From Cryobacterium sp. HLT2-28 (GTDB lineage: Bacteria; Actinomycetota; Actinomycetes; Actinomycetales; Microbacteriaceae), in assembly GCF_004402495.1 (NCBI RefSeq), contig NZ_SOFH01000008.1:124001-188000 (forward strand): a stretch of 64,000 nt of DNA, in the 5' to 3' direction. Below are positions 1 through 7,845 of the stretch, piece by piece. Numbering within the stretch: position 1 is the first letter of the stretch; each line of letters starts with the position of its first letter. The notes beneath the pieces were generated by a model that saw only the letters and a list, made by a program, of their open reading frames with translations, did no database searches and was not told the DNA's origin. The translations under genes and the position numbers were made by a program.

Positions 1-489
1 CGGGTTCATCGACCCGACGATGTGGTCGCGTGCAAGAAGGTAGGCGTTCACGAGAGCCTCGTCGGGAGTTCCGGTCTCTGAGGCCGCACGAAACCAGGTG
101 CGCACAAAGCTGAGTTTCGAGTACTCATGTCGTCGCGCCTCATCGATTGCCTCCCTCGCGGACCACCACGCGGAACCATCCTGCACCAGACCAGCGACAC
201 CGGAGCCGATCGTGGTCACCTCGCCTCTGCCGATGCCGAAGCGGCAGTCCACGCCGTCGGGCAGGCAGAGCCGAGAGAGGAGGGTCGCCCGGGTCGCGTC
301 TCCGAGGGAGGAGTACACGGCCTGGAATTCGTCGCCGATCGTAGCCGCGAGCGGCTGGCGTGCCGCGATGATCCCGTTGACCCGGCCGAAGGCATCCTGA
401 ATCTCCTGTTGCAGCGCACGCCGGTCATCGTGCGAGCGAGACTTCGAGACGTCGACGATCACGGCCCATGAATCGGATGCGGTGTTCAT
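1..489 (-). CDS. SatD family protein (C-terminus beyond window)
   Basis: Reading the reverse strand from the ATG at 489 gives 163 codons without a stop to the window edge, starting MNTASDSWAVIVDVSKSR. The pattern fits the SatD family: an early D-x-S-x-S motif (VIVDVSKSRS), then an ATIGDEFQAVY segment and an IGRG-x-VTTIGSG stretch. The family takes its name from the secretion/acid tolerance locus of streptococci and its biochemical role is not established. The gene is incomplete here, so any C-terminal helix-turn-helix cannot be seen. Its start lies 6 nt after a TACGCT -10 hexamer with no Shine-Dalgarno, so the mRNA is probably leaderless. Family assignment is from memory of the motif pattern and is moderately sure. 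Confidence 0.6.
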   Translation of the reverse strand, partial: MNTASDSWAVIVDVSKSRSHDDRRALQQEIQDAFGRVNGIIAARQPLAATIGDEFQAVYSSLGDATRATLLSRLCLPDGVDCRFGIGRGEVTTIGSGVAGLVQDGSAWWSAREAIDEARRHEYSKLSFVRTWFRAASETGTPDEALVNAYLLARDHIVGSMNP

Positions 490-537
490 AGCATAAGCGT
501 ATACCTTATTCTCAGTTTTTATAAGACTGCGACTTAT
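490..537 (-). promoter_or_regulatory. Promoter with two ATAAG-N7-CTTAT palindromes upstream of the SatD gene
   Basis: Two 17 bp palindromes of the same form, ATAAG-N7-CTTAT, lie at 493-509 and 521-537, 28 bp apart start to start. The first covers the likely -10 hexamer (TACGCT, reverse strand, 496-501) and the second covers the expected -35 position. The block is AT-rich compared with its surroundings. This is the layout of a two-site repressor operator. The regulator is unknown; autoregulation by the SatD protein or a MarR/PadR-type factor is only a guess. Confidence 0.6.
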
Positions 538-657
538 GCAAAACGCACTGCGCACTGGGCATCACCGGGGATTCGGCCGACACGAACGTCCGCGACACTC
601 CTATTCGGCGTCGCGGGCCCGCGCCGACTTGGGCGAAGGCACGCTGCTCCGGGGCGC

Positions 658-1476
658 TCAAGCCCGCACCTCGCGAGCCTCGTCCACCGACAGCTCCCTG
701 ACGGCGAACGAGTCGTCGTCTGCGAACGACTTCATCCGGGCGATCCGGTAGATGATCAGGCCGTAGAGCACCTTGGCGAGGATGTCGGCGATCGAGTAGC
801 CGAGCTGTTTCCCGACCCAGGCATCCGCCCCGTCGAGACCAAGCAACGGCAGGAGGTAGGCGATCGGGTAGACGCCCCAGGTCAGGAGGAGGAGCAGGCG
901 GAGCTGGCTGATAGTCCTGCGCACGCTCGCCGGCTGACGGTCTAGCGAGCGGGTCAACTCGACGAAGAGCACGTACAGAATGTACGCGAACGGGATGGTG
1001 GAGAGCAGGCCGAACAGGCCGCGAAGACCGTTGTCCCCGGTGATCTCACCGGGGTACCCGAGCGCGATCATCAGGGCCGATGCCGGGATGAGTCGGGTGA
1101 GGAGACTCGTCTGCACTCGACGGGCAAGGGCGAGCACTGCGATCAGTTCGAGGAGGAGCAGCGGCACGGTCAGCAGCCAGTCGACATAGCGGTAGCCCTC
1201 GTTGAAGCCGGCGCCGGCGACCTGCAGGTAGTCCCCGCGCCCGCCGACGGCGTCTGTCACGAAGGCGGCCTTGAACGAGTCGAAGATGCGGAAGTAGTGG
1301 TACGCGGCAATGCCGCAGACGATCGCCGCCACGGTCATCGCCTGCCGGTACCTCGGCAGCACGCGGGTGAGGCTGACCAGCATGAAGATCGACGCGAAGA
1401 GCTGCGCCGCGATCACGAGGGAGAAGATGTTGTAGACGGTGTCGTACTGGGACTGGGTCAGCGAATCGGGTATCAC
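658..1476 (-). CDS. Light-driven proton pump, actinorhodopsin/xanthorhodopsin type
   Basis: A 272-residue seven-helix type I rhodopsin. The Schiff-base lysine is K235 in helix G (DILAKVLYG) with D231 before it. Helix C carries RYVDWLLTVP with acceptor D99, T103 and donor E110, the DTE set of outward proton pumps. H60 (YHYFR) matches the counterion-stabilising histidine of proteorhodopsin, and L107 at the colour-tuning position predicts green absorption. Helix E has LGYPGE, typical of the actinorhodopsin/xanthorhodopsin group, where a glycine leaves room for a carotenoid antenna; antenna binding itself is not shown. The start is GTG at 1476 with a GGAGG site 5 nt upstream. No retinal-forming dioxygenase (blh) or carotenoid genes are in the window. 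It is divergent from the GNAT gene. Confidence 0.93.
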   Translation of the reverse strand: MIPDSLTQSQYDTVYNIFSLVIAAQLFASIFMLVSLTRVLPRYRQAMTVAAIVCGIAAYHYFRIFDSFKAAFVTDAVGGRGDYLQVAGAGFNEGYRYVDWLLTVPLLLLELIAVLALARRVQTSLLTRLIPASALMIALGYPGEITGDNGLRGLFGLLSTIPFAYILYVLFVELTRSLDRQPASVRRTISQLRLLLLLTWGVYPIAYLLPLLGLDGADAWVGKQLGYSIADILAKVLYGLIIYRIARMKSFADDDSFAVRELSVDEAREVRA

Positions 1477-1684
1477 GGTGTCCTCCGGGTAGCGAAACGA
1501 TCGTCGAGCGGCGCGGTGTGAACTCGTCCTCAGCGAATCGGATTGAGTGAGATCTACGTCTCTTGTGACAACTAGTTCTCGATCCGTTGCCCTCTTGGAT
1601 GCACCCCCTCACACATCGAAGAGCTCCCGACCCGCCAGGGTCTCCAGTCCGACGACGTTGCGGCGGGGTCCTGGAGCTGCCAGC

Positions 1685-2479
1685 ATGAACTCGATGACCA
1701 GCTCCGCGGAATACCTCCAGGCCTACGATGACCAGCTTCGAACCGACGCGGAAACGCCCGGCGCCCTCAGCGTCACCCGGCTGGGCCCGTTGCGCCTCGT
1801 GACGTTCGCCGGCGGTCGCGGCTTTGTCACCTACCGGGATCTCGGCCCGGCAGACGGCTCGCTGGCCGAGCTGGTCGCGGGTGCCCTCGATCACTACCGT
1901 GCGGACCCACAGATCACCCGCGTCGAATGGAAGACCCGGGGCCACGACCACGCGCCCGGATTGCACGGAATACTGCTGCAGAACGGGTTCGAGCCGGAGG
2001 AAGCCGAATCGATCATGATCGGTCCGCTCGAAGGCCTGTGCACGGATGCCCCCGTGCCGGACGGTGTCACCGTGCGGCGAGTCGCCGCCGAGGTGGAGGT
2101 GCGTGCCATGAGTGCGATGGCGGACGAGGCGTTCGGTGAGAGTGTCGACACTCGCATGGCTGACGCGTTGCTCAGGCGCCTCGCCCGCGACGACGGCATG
2201 GAGCTCTGGGTGGCCGAGGCGGATGGCCGGATGGTCTGCGGGGGCCGACTCGAGCCGGTGCCCGGCACCGACTTCGCCGGCATCTGGGGTGGCGCCACCC
2301 TCAAGGCCTACCGAGGCCGAGGCATCTACCGTGCGGTGACGGCAGCTCGGGCCGTGTCCGCTCTCGCCTCAGGCAAGAGATTCGTGCACAGCGACTCGAC
2401 CGAGGATTCGCGTCCCATCCTCGAACGTTCCGGCCTGATCAAGGTGTCGACGACCACGCCCTACAACTGGACGCGCTGA
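1685..2479 (+). CDS. GNAT family N-acetyltransferase
   Basis: A 264-residue protein from ATG 1685, chosen because GGAG lies about 10 nt upstream (another ATG follows at 1694). The C-terminal half has the GNAT fold: a substrate-side segment ending VCGGRLEPVPGTDFAGIWGGAT, then the acetyl-CoA loop in the form AYRGRGIYRAVTAAR, close to the usual R/Q-x-x-G-x-G/A. The N-terminal third resembles the GNAT-like half of two-domain acetyltransferases. The acceptor substrate cannot be told from sequence. It is divergent from the rhodopsin gene and convergent with the lipid methyltransferase, with no partner gene beside it on the same strand. Confidence 0.8.
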   Translation: MNSMTSSAEYLQAYDDQLRTDAETPGALSVTRLGPLRLVTFAGGRGFVTYRDLGPADGSLAELVAGALDHYRADPQITRVEWKTRGHDHAPGLHGILLQNGFEPEEAESIMIGPLEGLCTDAPVPDGVTVRRVAAEVEVRAMSAMADEAFGESVDTRMADALLRRLARDDGMELWVAEADGRMVCGGRLEPVPGTDFAGIWGGATLKAYRGRGIYRAVTAARAVSALASGKRFVHSDSTEDSRPILERSGLIKVSTTTPYNWTR

Positions 2480-2619
2480 CCTCGGCGTCAGGGAGGCAAG
2501 CCTGTACTCTCACGTCACGAACGTGCACGATCTACGGGCACGGGTGGCCGTGCTGACGTGGGCGGAACTTGCGAGACGTCCGCGACGGAAGCCAGGGCGA
2601 TCGACGGGTTCGTCGCGAT

Positions 2620-3957
2620 TCAGGGATTCCACCACGGCCGCAGCGGCAGATCACCGACCCGGCCACCGTCACCGGGTTTGACCGCCAGCACCTGGTGCAA
2701 CTGGATACCGCCGGTCTCGAACGCGAGCCGTGACCCGGCCATGTAGAGTCCCCACACCTTCGCTGTGGGCAGTCCCGCCTCGGCCACCGCCTCGTCCCAA
2801 TGCTCGACGAGGTTGGCGCACCAGTCGCGCAGCGTCATCGCGTAGTGCTGGCGCAGGTTCTCCTCGTGCACCACCTCCAGCCCGACATCCTGGGCTGCGC
2901 TGATGATGCGGCCCGAGCCGGTGAGTTCCCCGTCGGGAAACACGTAGCGGTCGATGAACCCGCGGGTGGACGCCTCGGATCGGTTGTCCGGCCGGGTGAT
3001 GCAGTGGTTCAGCAGCAGCCCGCCGGGGCGCAGCCGGGATTGCAGGAAGGCGAAGTACGCCGGGTAGTTGCGCACTCCGATGTGCTCGAGCAGCCCGATC
3101 GACGACACGGCGTCGAAGCCGGTCTCCGCGATGTCGCGGTAGTCGCCGAAGCGGACCTCGGCCAGCCCGGACAGGCCCTGCTCCGCGATTGCCCGTTGTG
3201 CCCAGGCGGTCTGCTGTTGCGACAACGTCACGCCGGTGGCTGTGACGCCGCGGCGGGCTGCGTAGCGCACCATGCCTCCCCAACCGCACCCGACGTCGAG
3301 CAGCCGGTCGCCCGGCTTCAGCCGCAGCTTTTCGAACACCAGCCGGTACTTGTTCTCCTGGGCCTCGTCCAGCGAGGCGTCGGGATGCGGGTAGCACGCG
3401 CAGGTGTAGGTCATCGAGGGCCCAAGCACCCACTCATAGAAGGTGTTCGAGACGTCGTAGTGGTGGTGGATCGCTTCGGCGTCCCTCGTCCTGCTGTGCC
3501 GGAGCCCCCCGGCGACGCGGCGCCAGCGGGGCGGTGCCTCCTCCGGCGGCGGTGCGATCGGGCGCAGGTGCAGGGCGCCGATGGAGCGGATGATGTTGGC
3601 CGTCACCCGCGGCGGTGGCAGCGTGAAGACCAGCTCACCGGCGAGTGCCTTGAGGAGTTCGTAGGGGTCGCCGGGATGCACCCCGTGGACCTCGAGGTCT
3701 CCGGCGATGTAGGCGCGGGCGAGACCCAGATCGCCGCGGCCGGTGGCCAGGTAGGTTGTGCCCCGCGGCGTCTTCAGGTCCAGTCCGAGCGGGGCGTCGG
3801 ACGGACCGGCCGCGCTCCCGTCATAGGCGGTGAATCTCAGCGGGAGCCGCCCGCCGGCGAGGATCTCCAGGATCTGGGCGAGGGTGAGCTTCCCTTGAGT
3901 GCCCGGCCTCGCTGCCTGGCCTGACTCCTCCGGCAAGAGTTCCTTGAATGTGGTCAT
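2620..3957 (-). CDS. SAM-dependent fatty acid methyltransferase (BfaB/TmsB-like, CFA synthase family)
   Basis: A 445-residue protein of the cyclopropane fatty acid synthase/mycolic acid methyltransferase family. The SAM-binding motif DVGCGWGG lies at residues 221-228, preceded by the family segment HHYDVSNTFYEWVLGPSMTYTCACY; ENKYRLVFEKL and the acidic SSIGLLEHIG segment are also present. Such enzymes transfer a methyl group from SAM to the double bond of a membrane phospholipid acyl chain. The ATG at 3957 overlaps the stop of the upstream FAD oxidoreductase by 4 bp (ATGA), so the two are translationally coupled. In mycobacteria this pairing (BfaB with BfaA) makes 10-methyl stearate from oleate: the methyltransferase gives a 10-methylene intermediate which the oxidoreductase reduces. 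Plain cyclopropane formation is the alternative. Confidence 0.85.
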   Translation of the reverse strand: MTTFKELLPEESGQAARPGTQGKLTLAQILEILAGGRLPLRFTAYDGSAAGPSDAPLGLDLKTPRGTTYLATGRGDLGLARAYIAGDLEVHGVHPGDPYELLKALAGELVFTLPPPRVTANIIRSIGALHLRPIAPPPEEAPPRWRRVAGGLRHSRTRDAEAIHHHYDVSNTFYEWVLGPSMTYTCACYPHPDASLDEAQENKYRLVFEKLRLKPGDRLLDVGCGWGGMVRYAARRGVTATGVTLSQQQTAWAQRAIAEQGLSGLAEVRFGDYRDIAETGFDAVSSIGLLEHIGVRNYPAYFAFLQSRLRPGGLLLNHCITRPDNRSEASTRGFIDRYVFPDGELTGSGRIISAAQDVGLEVVHEENLRQHYAMTLRDWCANLVEHWDEAVAEAGLPTAKVWGLYMAGSRLAFETGGIQLHQVLAVKPGDGGRVGDLPLRPWWNP

Positions 3958-5330
3958 CGTCGTTGCACCGCCTTCGCATAGAGGTCGAGGAGACGTGAAT
4001 CGGGGTCGTACCGCTTCTTCACGGATTGATAGGTTTCCGCGCCATAGAGGTCGTCGAATTCCTCCGGAGTGTAATAAGAGTCGGAATACAGGGACTTGTG
4101 CCCGTGGAACTCGCTGACCTTCCGTTCGATCAGACGGTTCGTCTCCCCCTCGGTCGACCCCACCGGCACGGTCGACCAGAAGCCGACGTTGACGTAGGTC
4201 TGCTGGGGTCGGATCGGGTAGAGCGGCCAGCCGCCGCCCTGCAGCCGTAACGGGCACAACCAGATCGGCGTGATCGGCACGGTGGCGAGGAACCAGTCGA
4301 GGAACTCCGCACTCCGCTCGATCGGCACCTCGACGTCTTGCACGACCCGCTCGCGTGCCGGCCGGCCGGCCAGTCGCTCGACGCGGTCGCCGATGTGGAA
4401 TCGCTGTTCGTAGCGCATCAGCGTGCCGTAGAAGCTGCTGCGCCGAAGCGGTCGAGGCCAGAGCCGGCGGATCATCGGACGCTGCACGCCGAACGCTTCC
4501 GAGCACCAGAACCAATCCGTGTCCCACCGCCAGAGGTAGTCGTGGATGGTGAGCCGGTCCTTCCTGACACCGTCACCGTGCTGGATGGAGCGGTAGTAGA
4601 TCTGTTGGCCGGTGTAGTCGCTCACCGGTCCGGGTGCCGCCGTCTGCGTGCCCACGCAGAGGTAGCTCTCGTCGGCGCTGAACACCACGCCGTCGAGGTA
4701 GTCCACGCGGTCGCCGTCCACCGCCCGGGTCGCAATGATGCGCCCCGTCGCCGTGACCAGGTCGGTGAGCGTGTGGAACCGCAGATGCCGGAGTGCGACA
4801 TACGGTTCGACCGGTTCCAGCGCGATGCGCAGGCGCACCGCATAGCCGAGCGTGCCGGACGAATTGGGGAAGGCCCGGTAGAGGTCTTCGTGCTCACGGG
4901 GCGAGGCCGTGACCACCTCCCCCGCGCCGGTGAGGATGTCCATCTCCAGCACCGACTCGTGCGGCAGCCCGTTGCGGAACGACGTGGACTCGATGCCGAG
5001 GCCGGTGACCGCGCCGCCCAGGGTGATCGTCTTGAGTTGCGGCACCACCAGCGGCGCCAACCCGTGTGGCAGCGTCGCGGCGACGAGGTTCTCGTACGTG
5101 CACATGCCGCCCACGTCGGCGGTCCGCGCTTCTGGGTCGACCGCGATGACGCCCGTCAATCCCGAGGTGTCGAGACCCCTGGTGGTCGGTTTCGCGCGAG
5201 ACCGGAACAGATTCGAGGTGGGCTTGGCCAGCCGAACGGATGCCGCAGGCGGCACCGCCCGATAGCTCGCCAGGAGGCGCTCCACGCCTGCGGCGTGAGC
5301 GGTCCGTGCGCCGATCGCGGGAGTGGACAC
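3954..5330 (-). CDS. FAD-binding oxidoreductase, BfaA/TmsA-like partner of the methyltransferase
   Basis: A 458-residue FAD-linked oxidase with the PCMH-type FAD domain in the N-terminal half: the ADVGGMCTYENLVAATLPHG stretch, then QLKTITLGGAVTGLGIESTSF, FRNGLPHESVLEMDILTG and FPNSSGTLGYAVRL. The C-terminal half has DVEVPIERSAEFLDWF and ends in a tyrosine-rich tail (KSLYSDSYYTPEEFDDLY). This is the pattern of the mycobacterial BfaA/Rv0449c group and of DHCR24-like reductases. Together with the coupled methyltransferase it suggests reduction of a methylene fatty acyl intermediate. The start is GTG at 5330; TAGCGT sits 6 nt upstream, and the intervening bases are GGAGGC, so the mRNA may be leaderless. 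The specific substrate is inferred from the pairing, not seen. Confidence 0.82.
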   Translation of the reverse strand: MSTPAIGARTAHAAGVERLLASYRAVPPAASVRLAKPTSNLFRSRAKPTTRGLDTSGLTGVIAVDPEARTADVGGMCTYENLVAATLPHGLAPLVVPQLKTITLGGAVTGLGIESTSFRNGLPHESVLEMDILTGAGEVVTASPREHEDLYRAFPNSSGTLGYAVRLRIALEPVEPYVALRHLRFHTLTDLVTATGRIIATRAVDGDRVDYLDGVVFSADESYLCVGTQTAAPGPVSDYTGQQIYYRSIQHGDGVRKDRLTIHDYLWRWDTDWFWCSEAFGVQRPMIRRLWPRPLRRSSFYGTLMRYEQRFHIGDRVERLAGRPARERVVQDVEVPIERSAEFLDWFLATVPITPIWLCPLRLQGGGWPLYPIRPQQTYVNVGFWSTVPVGSTEGETNRLIERKVSEFHGHKSLYSDSYYTPEEFDDLYGAETYQSVKKRYDPDSRLLDLYAKAVQRR

Positions 5331-5411
5331 GCCTCCACGCTAGTCCTCGGTCGCATCCGCCGCATCCGCCCGGCGCGACCCTGCCCGCACTCACCGATTC
5401 GAGCGACGAGG

Positions 5412-5455
5412 TTCTTCTCGTGCGGAGAAGAAACGCGAAAGTTCTGCCGCGAACT
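5412..5455. promoter_or_regulatory. Two adjacent palindromes in the bfaA-like/aceA divergent region
   Basis: TTCTTCTC-N5-GAGAAGAA at 5412-5432 is a perfect 8+8 bp inverted repeat. AGTTC-N6-GAACT at 5440-5455 is a second one 7 bp further on. They lie in the 231 bp region between the divergent lipid genes and isocitrate lyase, about 107 bp before the aceA start and upstream of a possible -10 (TATAGC, 5491-5496). They could be operator sites for either direction. They do not obviously match the known RamA/RamB sites of corynebacterial glyoxylate genes. Confidence 0.4.
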
Positions 5456-5561
5456 CTGAAGAAGACCCGTTGTCCGTGCCGCATTCTTCATATAGCAGTC
5501 GAAATCGGGCCGCAGATCCAGCCGTCCATGCCCCGAACAATTCAACGTCGAAGGAATGCAC

Positions 5562-7178
5562 ATGACCAACTACCAGAACGACATCGAGTCCATCGAAGCG
5601 CTGAAGCGCAATGTCGGTCGCAGCTGGGATGCCATCGACCCGGAGTCGGTCGCCCGCATGCGCGCACAGAACCGATTCAAGACCGGCCTCGAGATAGCCC
5701 AGTACACCGCCGACATCATGCGGAAGGACATGGCGGAGTACGACGCCGACTCCTCCGTCTACACGCAGTCCCTCGGCGTGTGGCACGGCTTCATCGGCCA
5801 GCAGAAGATGATCTCGATCAAGAAGCACCTGAAGACCACCAACAAGCGCTACCTGTACCTGTCCGGCTGGATGGTCGCCGCGCTGCGGAGTGAGTTCGGC
5901 CCGCTGCCCGACCAGTCCATGCACGAGAAGACGGCCGTTCCCGCGCTGGTCGAGGAACTTTACACCTTCCTCCGTCAGGCCGACGCCCGCGAACTGGATC
6001 TCCTGTTCACCGGCCTGGACGCTGCCCGTGCCGCCGGCGACGACGCCGCGGCCGCGGCCATCCAGGAGCAGATCGACACCTACGAGACCCACGTCGTACC
6101 GATCATCGCGGACATCGACGCCGGCTTCGGCAACCCCGAGGCGACGTATCTCCTGGCCAAGAAGATGATCGAGGCCGGCGCCTGCGCCATCCAGATCGAG
6201 AACCAGGTCTCGGACGAGAAGCAGTGCGGCCACCAGGACGGCAAGGTCACCGTGCCCCACGAGGACTTCATTGCGAAGATCAACGCCGTGCGCTACGCGT
6301 TCCTCGAACTCGGCGTCGACAACGGCATCATCGTCTCCCGCACCGACTCGCTCGGTGCCGGCCTGACGCAGAAGCTCGCCGTGACCTACCAGCCCGGCGA
6401 CCTGGGTGACCAGTACAACTCCTTCCTCGACGTCGAAGAAATCACCGAAGCCGAACTCGGCAACGGCGATGTCGTGATCAAGCGAGAAGGGAAGCTGCTG
6501 CGCCCGAAGCGCCTGGCCAGCAACCTGTTCCAGTTCCGCCAGGGAACCGGTGAGGCCCGCTGCGTGCTCGACAGCATCACCTCGCTGCAGAACGGCGCCG
6601 ACCTGCTCTGGATCGAGACGGAGAAGCCGCACGTCGCCCAGATCGCCGGAATGATGAACGAAGTGCGCAAGGTGATCCCGAACGCCAAACTGGTCTACAA
6701 CAACAGCCCGTCGTTCAACTGGACCCTCAACTTCCGCCAGCAGGCCTACGACTCTCTGGCCGCCGAGGGCAAGGATGTCTCGGCGTACGACCGGGCCAAG
6801 CTCATGAGCGTCACCTACGACGACACGGAGCTCGGCCGGATCGCCGACGAGAGCATCCGCACCTTCCAGCGCGACGGCTCGGCCGAGGCCGGCATCTTCC
6901 ACCACCTCATCACGCTGCCTACCTACCACACGGCGGCGCTCTCCACCGACGATCTGGCCAAGGGGTACTTCGCCGACCAGGGCATGCTCGCCTATGTCAA
7001 GGGCGTGCAGCGTCGGGAGATCCGCGAGGGAATCGCCACGGTCAAGCACCAGAACATGTCCGGATCCGACATCGGCGACAACCACAAGGAGTACTTCGCC
7101 GGCGAGGCCGCGCTGAAGGCCGGTGGCAAGAACAACACGATGAACCAGTTCGAGGAACCTGTCCTGAGCAGCCGCTGA
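5562..7178 (+). CDS. aceA: Isocitrate lyase (long form)
   Basis: A 538-residue isocitrate lyase, which splits isocitrate into succinate and glyoxylate as the first glyoxylate-shunt step. The catalytic loop reads DEKQCGHQDGK, giving the K-x-C-G-H motif with its active cysteine. Metal and substrate segments are present (IIADIDAGFGNPEATY, IQIENQV, SRTDSLGAG, NNSPSFNWTLNFRQQ). The length puts it in the long class found in Pseudomonas and some actinobacteria rather than the roughly 430-residue class. I prefer ATG 5562 over ATG 5556 because GAAGGA abuts the first but is correctly spaced from the second. A strong terminator follows. No malate synthase gene is in the window. Confidence 0.96.
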   Translation: MTNYQNDIESIEALKRNVGRSWDAIDPESVARMRAQNRFKTGLEIAQYTADIMRKDMAEYDADSSVYTQSLGVWHGFIGQQKMISIKKHLKTTNKRYLYLSGWMVAALRSEFGPLPDQSMHEKTAVPALVEELYTFLRQADARELDLLFTGLDAARAAGDDAAAAAIQEQIDTYETHVVPIIADIDAGFGNPEATYLLAKKMIEAGACAIQIENQVSDEKQCGHQDGKVTVPHEDFIAKINAVRYAFLELGVDNGIIVSRTDSLGAGLTQKLAVTYQPGDLGDQYNSFLDVEEITEAELGNGDVVIKREGKLLRPKRLASNLFQFRQGTGEARCVLDSITSLQNGADLLWIETEKPHVAQIAGMMNEVRKVIPNAKLVYNNSPSFNWTLNFRQQAYDSLAAEGKDVSAYDRAKLMSVTYDDTELGRIADESIRTFQRDGSAEAGIFHHLITLPTYHTAALSTDDLAKGYFADQGMLAYVKGVQRREIREGIATVKHQNMSGSDIGDNHKEYFAGEAALKAGGKNNTMNQFEEPVLSSR

Positions 7179-7200
7179 TTCGACGCCGCGTGTTGAGGTG

Positions 7201-7244
7201 ACACCGAAGAAGCCCCAGTCGGAAGACTGGGGCTTCTTCGGTGT
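7201..7244 (+). terminator. Strong hairpin terminator after aceA
   Basis: A perfect 20 bp stem (7201-7220 with 7225-7244) closed by a GGAA tetraloop begins 23 bp after the aceA stop. No long T run follows, which is common in high-GC genomes. Confidence 0.85.
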
Positions 7245-7314
7245 GCCGGCGACCGGGAAGCGGCTGATGCCCGAGCCGTCGACGATGAGGCCCAGGAAAT
7301 CACCACGGGTTTTG

Positions 7315-7343
7315 TTGACTTCCCGGACTTAACCACATAGCGT
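7315..7343 (+). promoter_or_regulatory. Sigma-70-like promoter before a small ORF
   Basis: TTGACT (7315-7320), a 17 bp spacer and TAGCGT (7338-7343) form a good housekeeping promoter. The predicted start of transcription is near 7350, about 60 nt ahead of the ATG at 7411. The rest of 7245-7410 holds nothing else I can recognise. Confidence 0.55.
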
Positions 7344-7410
7344 CCCTTTAGCCAGTTGAGTCGCCACCGACATCGCACCACTGGTCCATCCCCCAGCCGA
7401 GATCGGGCAC

Positions 7411-7566
7411 ATGAATTCAGAATCTTCACCCCTTGCCAGTGTTTCGGCGCACGCCGATCACCAGGACACCAGCGACCTGACCGACGAGTTCCGGCGCCGG
7501 CAGCTCAGCCTGTTCCGCGAGCGGCAGAACGACCTCGACTCCGACGACTCGATCTCGGCCCACTAG
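7411..7566 (+). CDS. Possible small acidic protein, unknown function
   Basis: An ATG-started ORF of 51 residues. The product is hydrophilic and charged (FRRRQLSLFRERQNDLDSDD near the C-terminus), with no membrane segment, cysteine or signal peptide. Support comes from the promoter at 7315-7343, the absence of a competing ORF on either strand, and actinobacterial-like codon choice at third positions. Against it, no clear Shine-Dalgarno precedes the ATG. I do not recognise a family, so treat it as tentative. Confidence 0.35.
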   Translation: MNSESSPLASVSAHADHQDTSDLTDEFRRRQLSLFRERQNDLDSDDSISAH

Positions 7567-7744
7567 GCTCCGGCTCCGCGCAAGGCCCGACACGGGCCAC
7601 GCCGAAAGCATCTGGCGGCTGGCCCTCCCACGTTCGGGGGCTGATCGAGGTGGGCACCCGGTCGCACGGCTGCATGAGGAAGTCTGTGAATTCTGATCGA
7701 TCGCGACGGCGGCAACCGGGCTCCGCCCCGCCCCGCGGCACCTG

Positions 7745-7845
7745 TATGCTCGAACCAGACTTCCGTGAGCGGCTTTGCTGTGAACGGACGAGCGCTGGTT
7801 GAGACAGTGCATGAGGCCCCGGCGTTCGTCGCCGGGGCCTTTCTC
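7745..7845 (+). ncRNA. Candidate small RNA ending in an intrinsic terminator
   Basis: The stretch between the small ORF and the MFS gene has no convincing ORF but ends in a strong terminator, so something is transcribed across it. A TATGCT -10-like hexamer lies at 7745-7750. Nested complementary segments follow: AACCAG (7753-7758) with CTGGTT (7795-7800), TCCGT (7762-7766) with ACGGA (7784-7788), and AGC (7768-7770) with GCT (7777-7779). The result would be an RNA of about 85-95 nt with a stem-loop and a terminator hairpin. If transcription starts 6-7 nt after TATGCT, the outer stem loses its first bases. No known RNA family is recognised, and no -35 is evident. The rest of 7567-7974 shows nothing else. 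Confidence 0.4.
7814..7845 (+). terminator. Rho-independent terminator of the candidate sRNA
   Basis: An 11 bp perfect GC-rich stem (AGGCCCCGGCG at 7814-7824 with its complement at 7830-7840) and a 5 nt loop are followed by TTCTC. It is oriented with the plus strand and lies 134 bp before the MFS gene, so it ends an upstream transcript. Confidence 0.8.
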
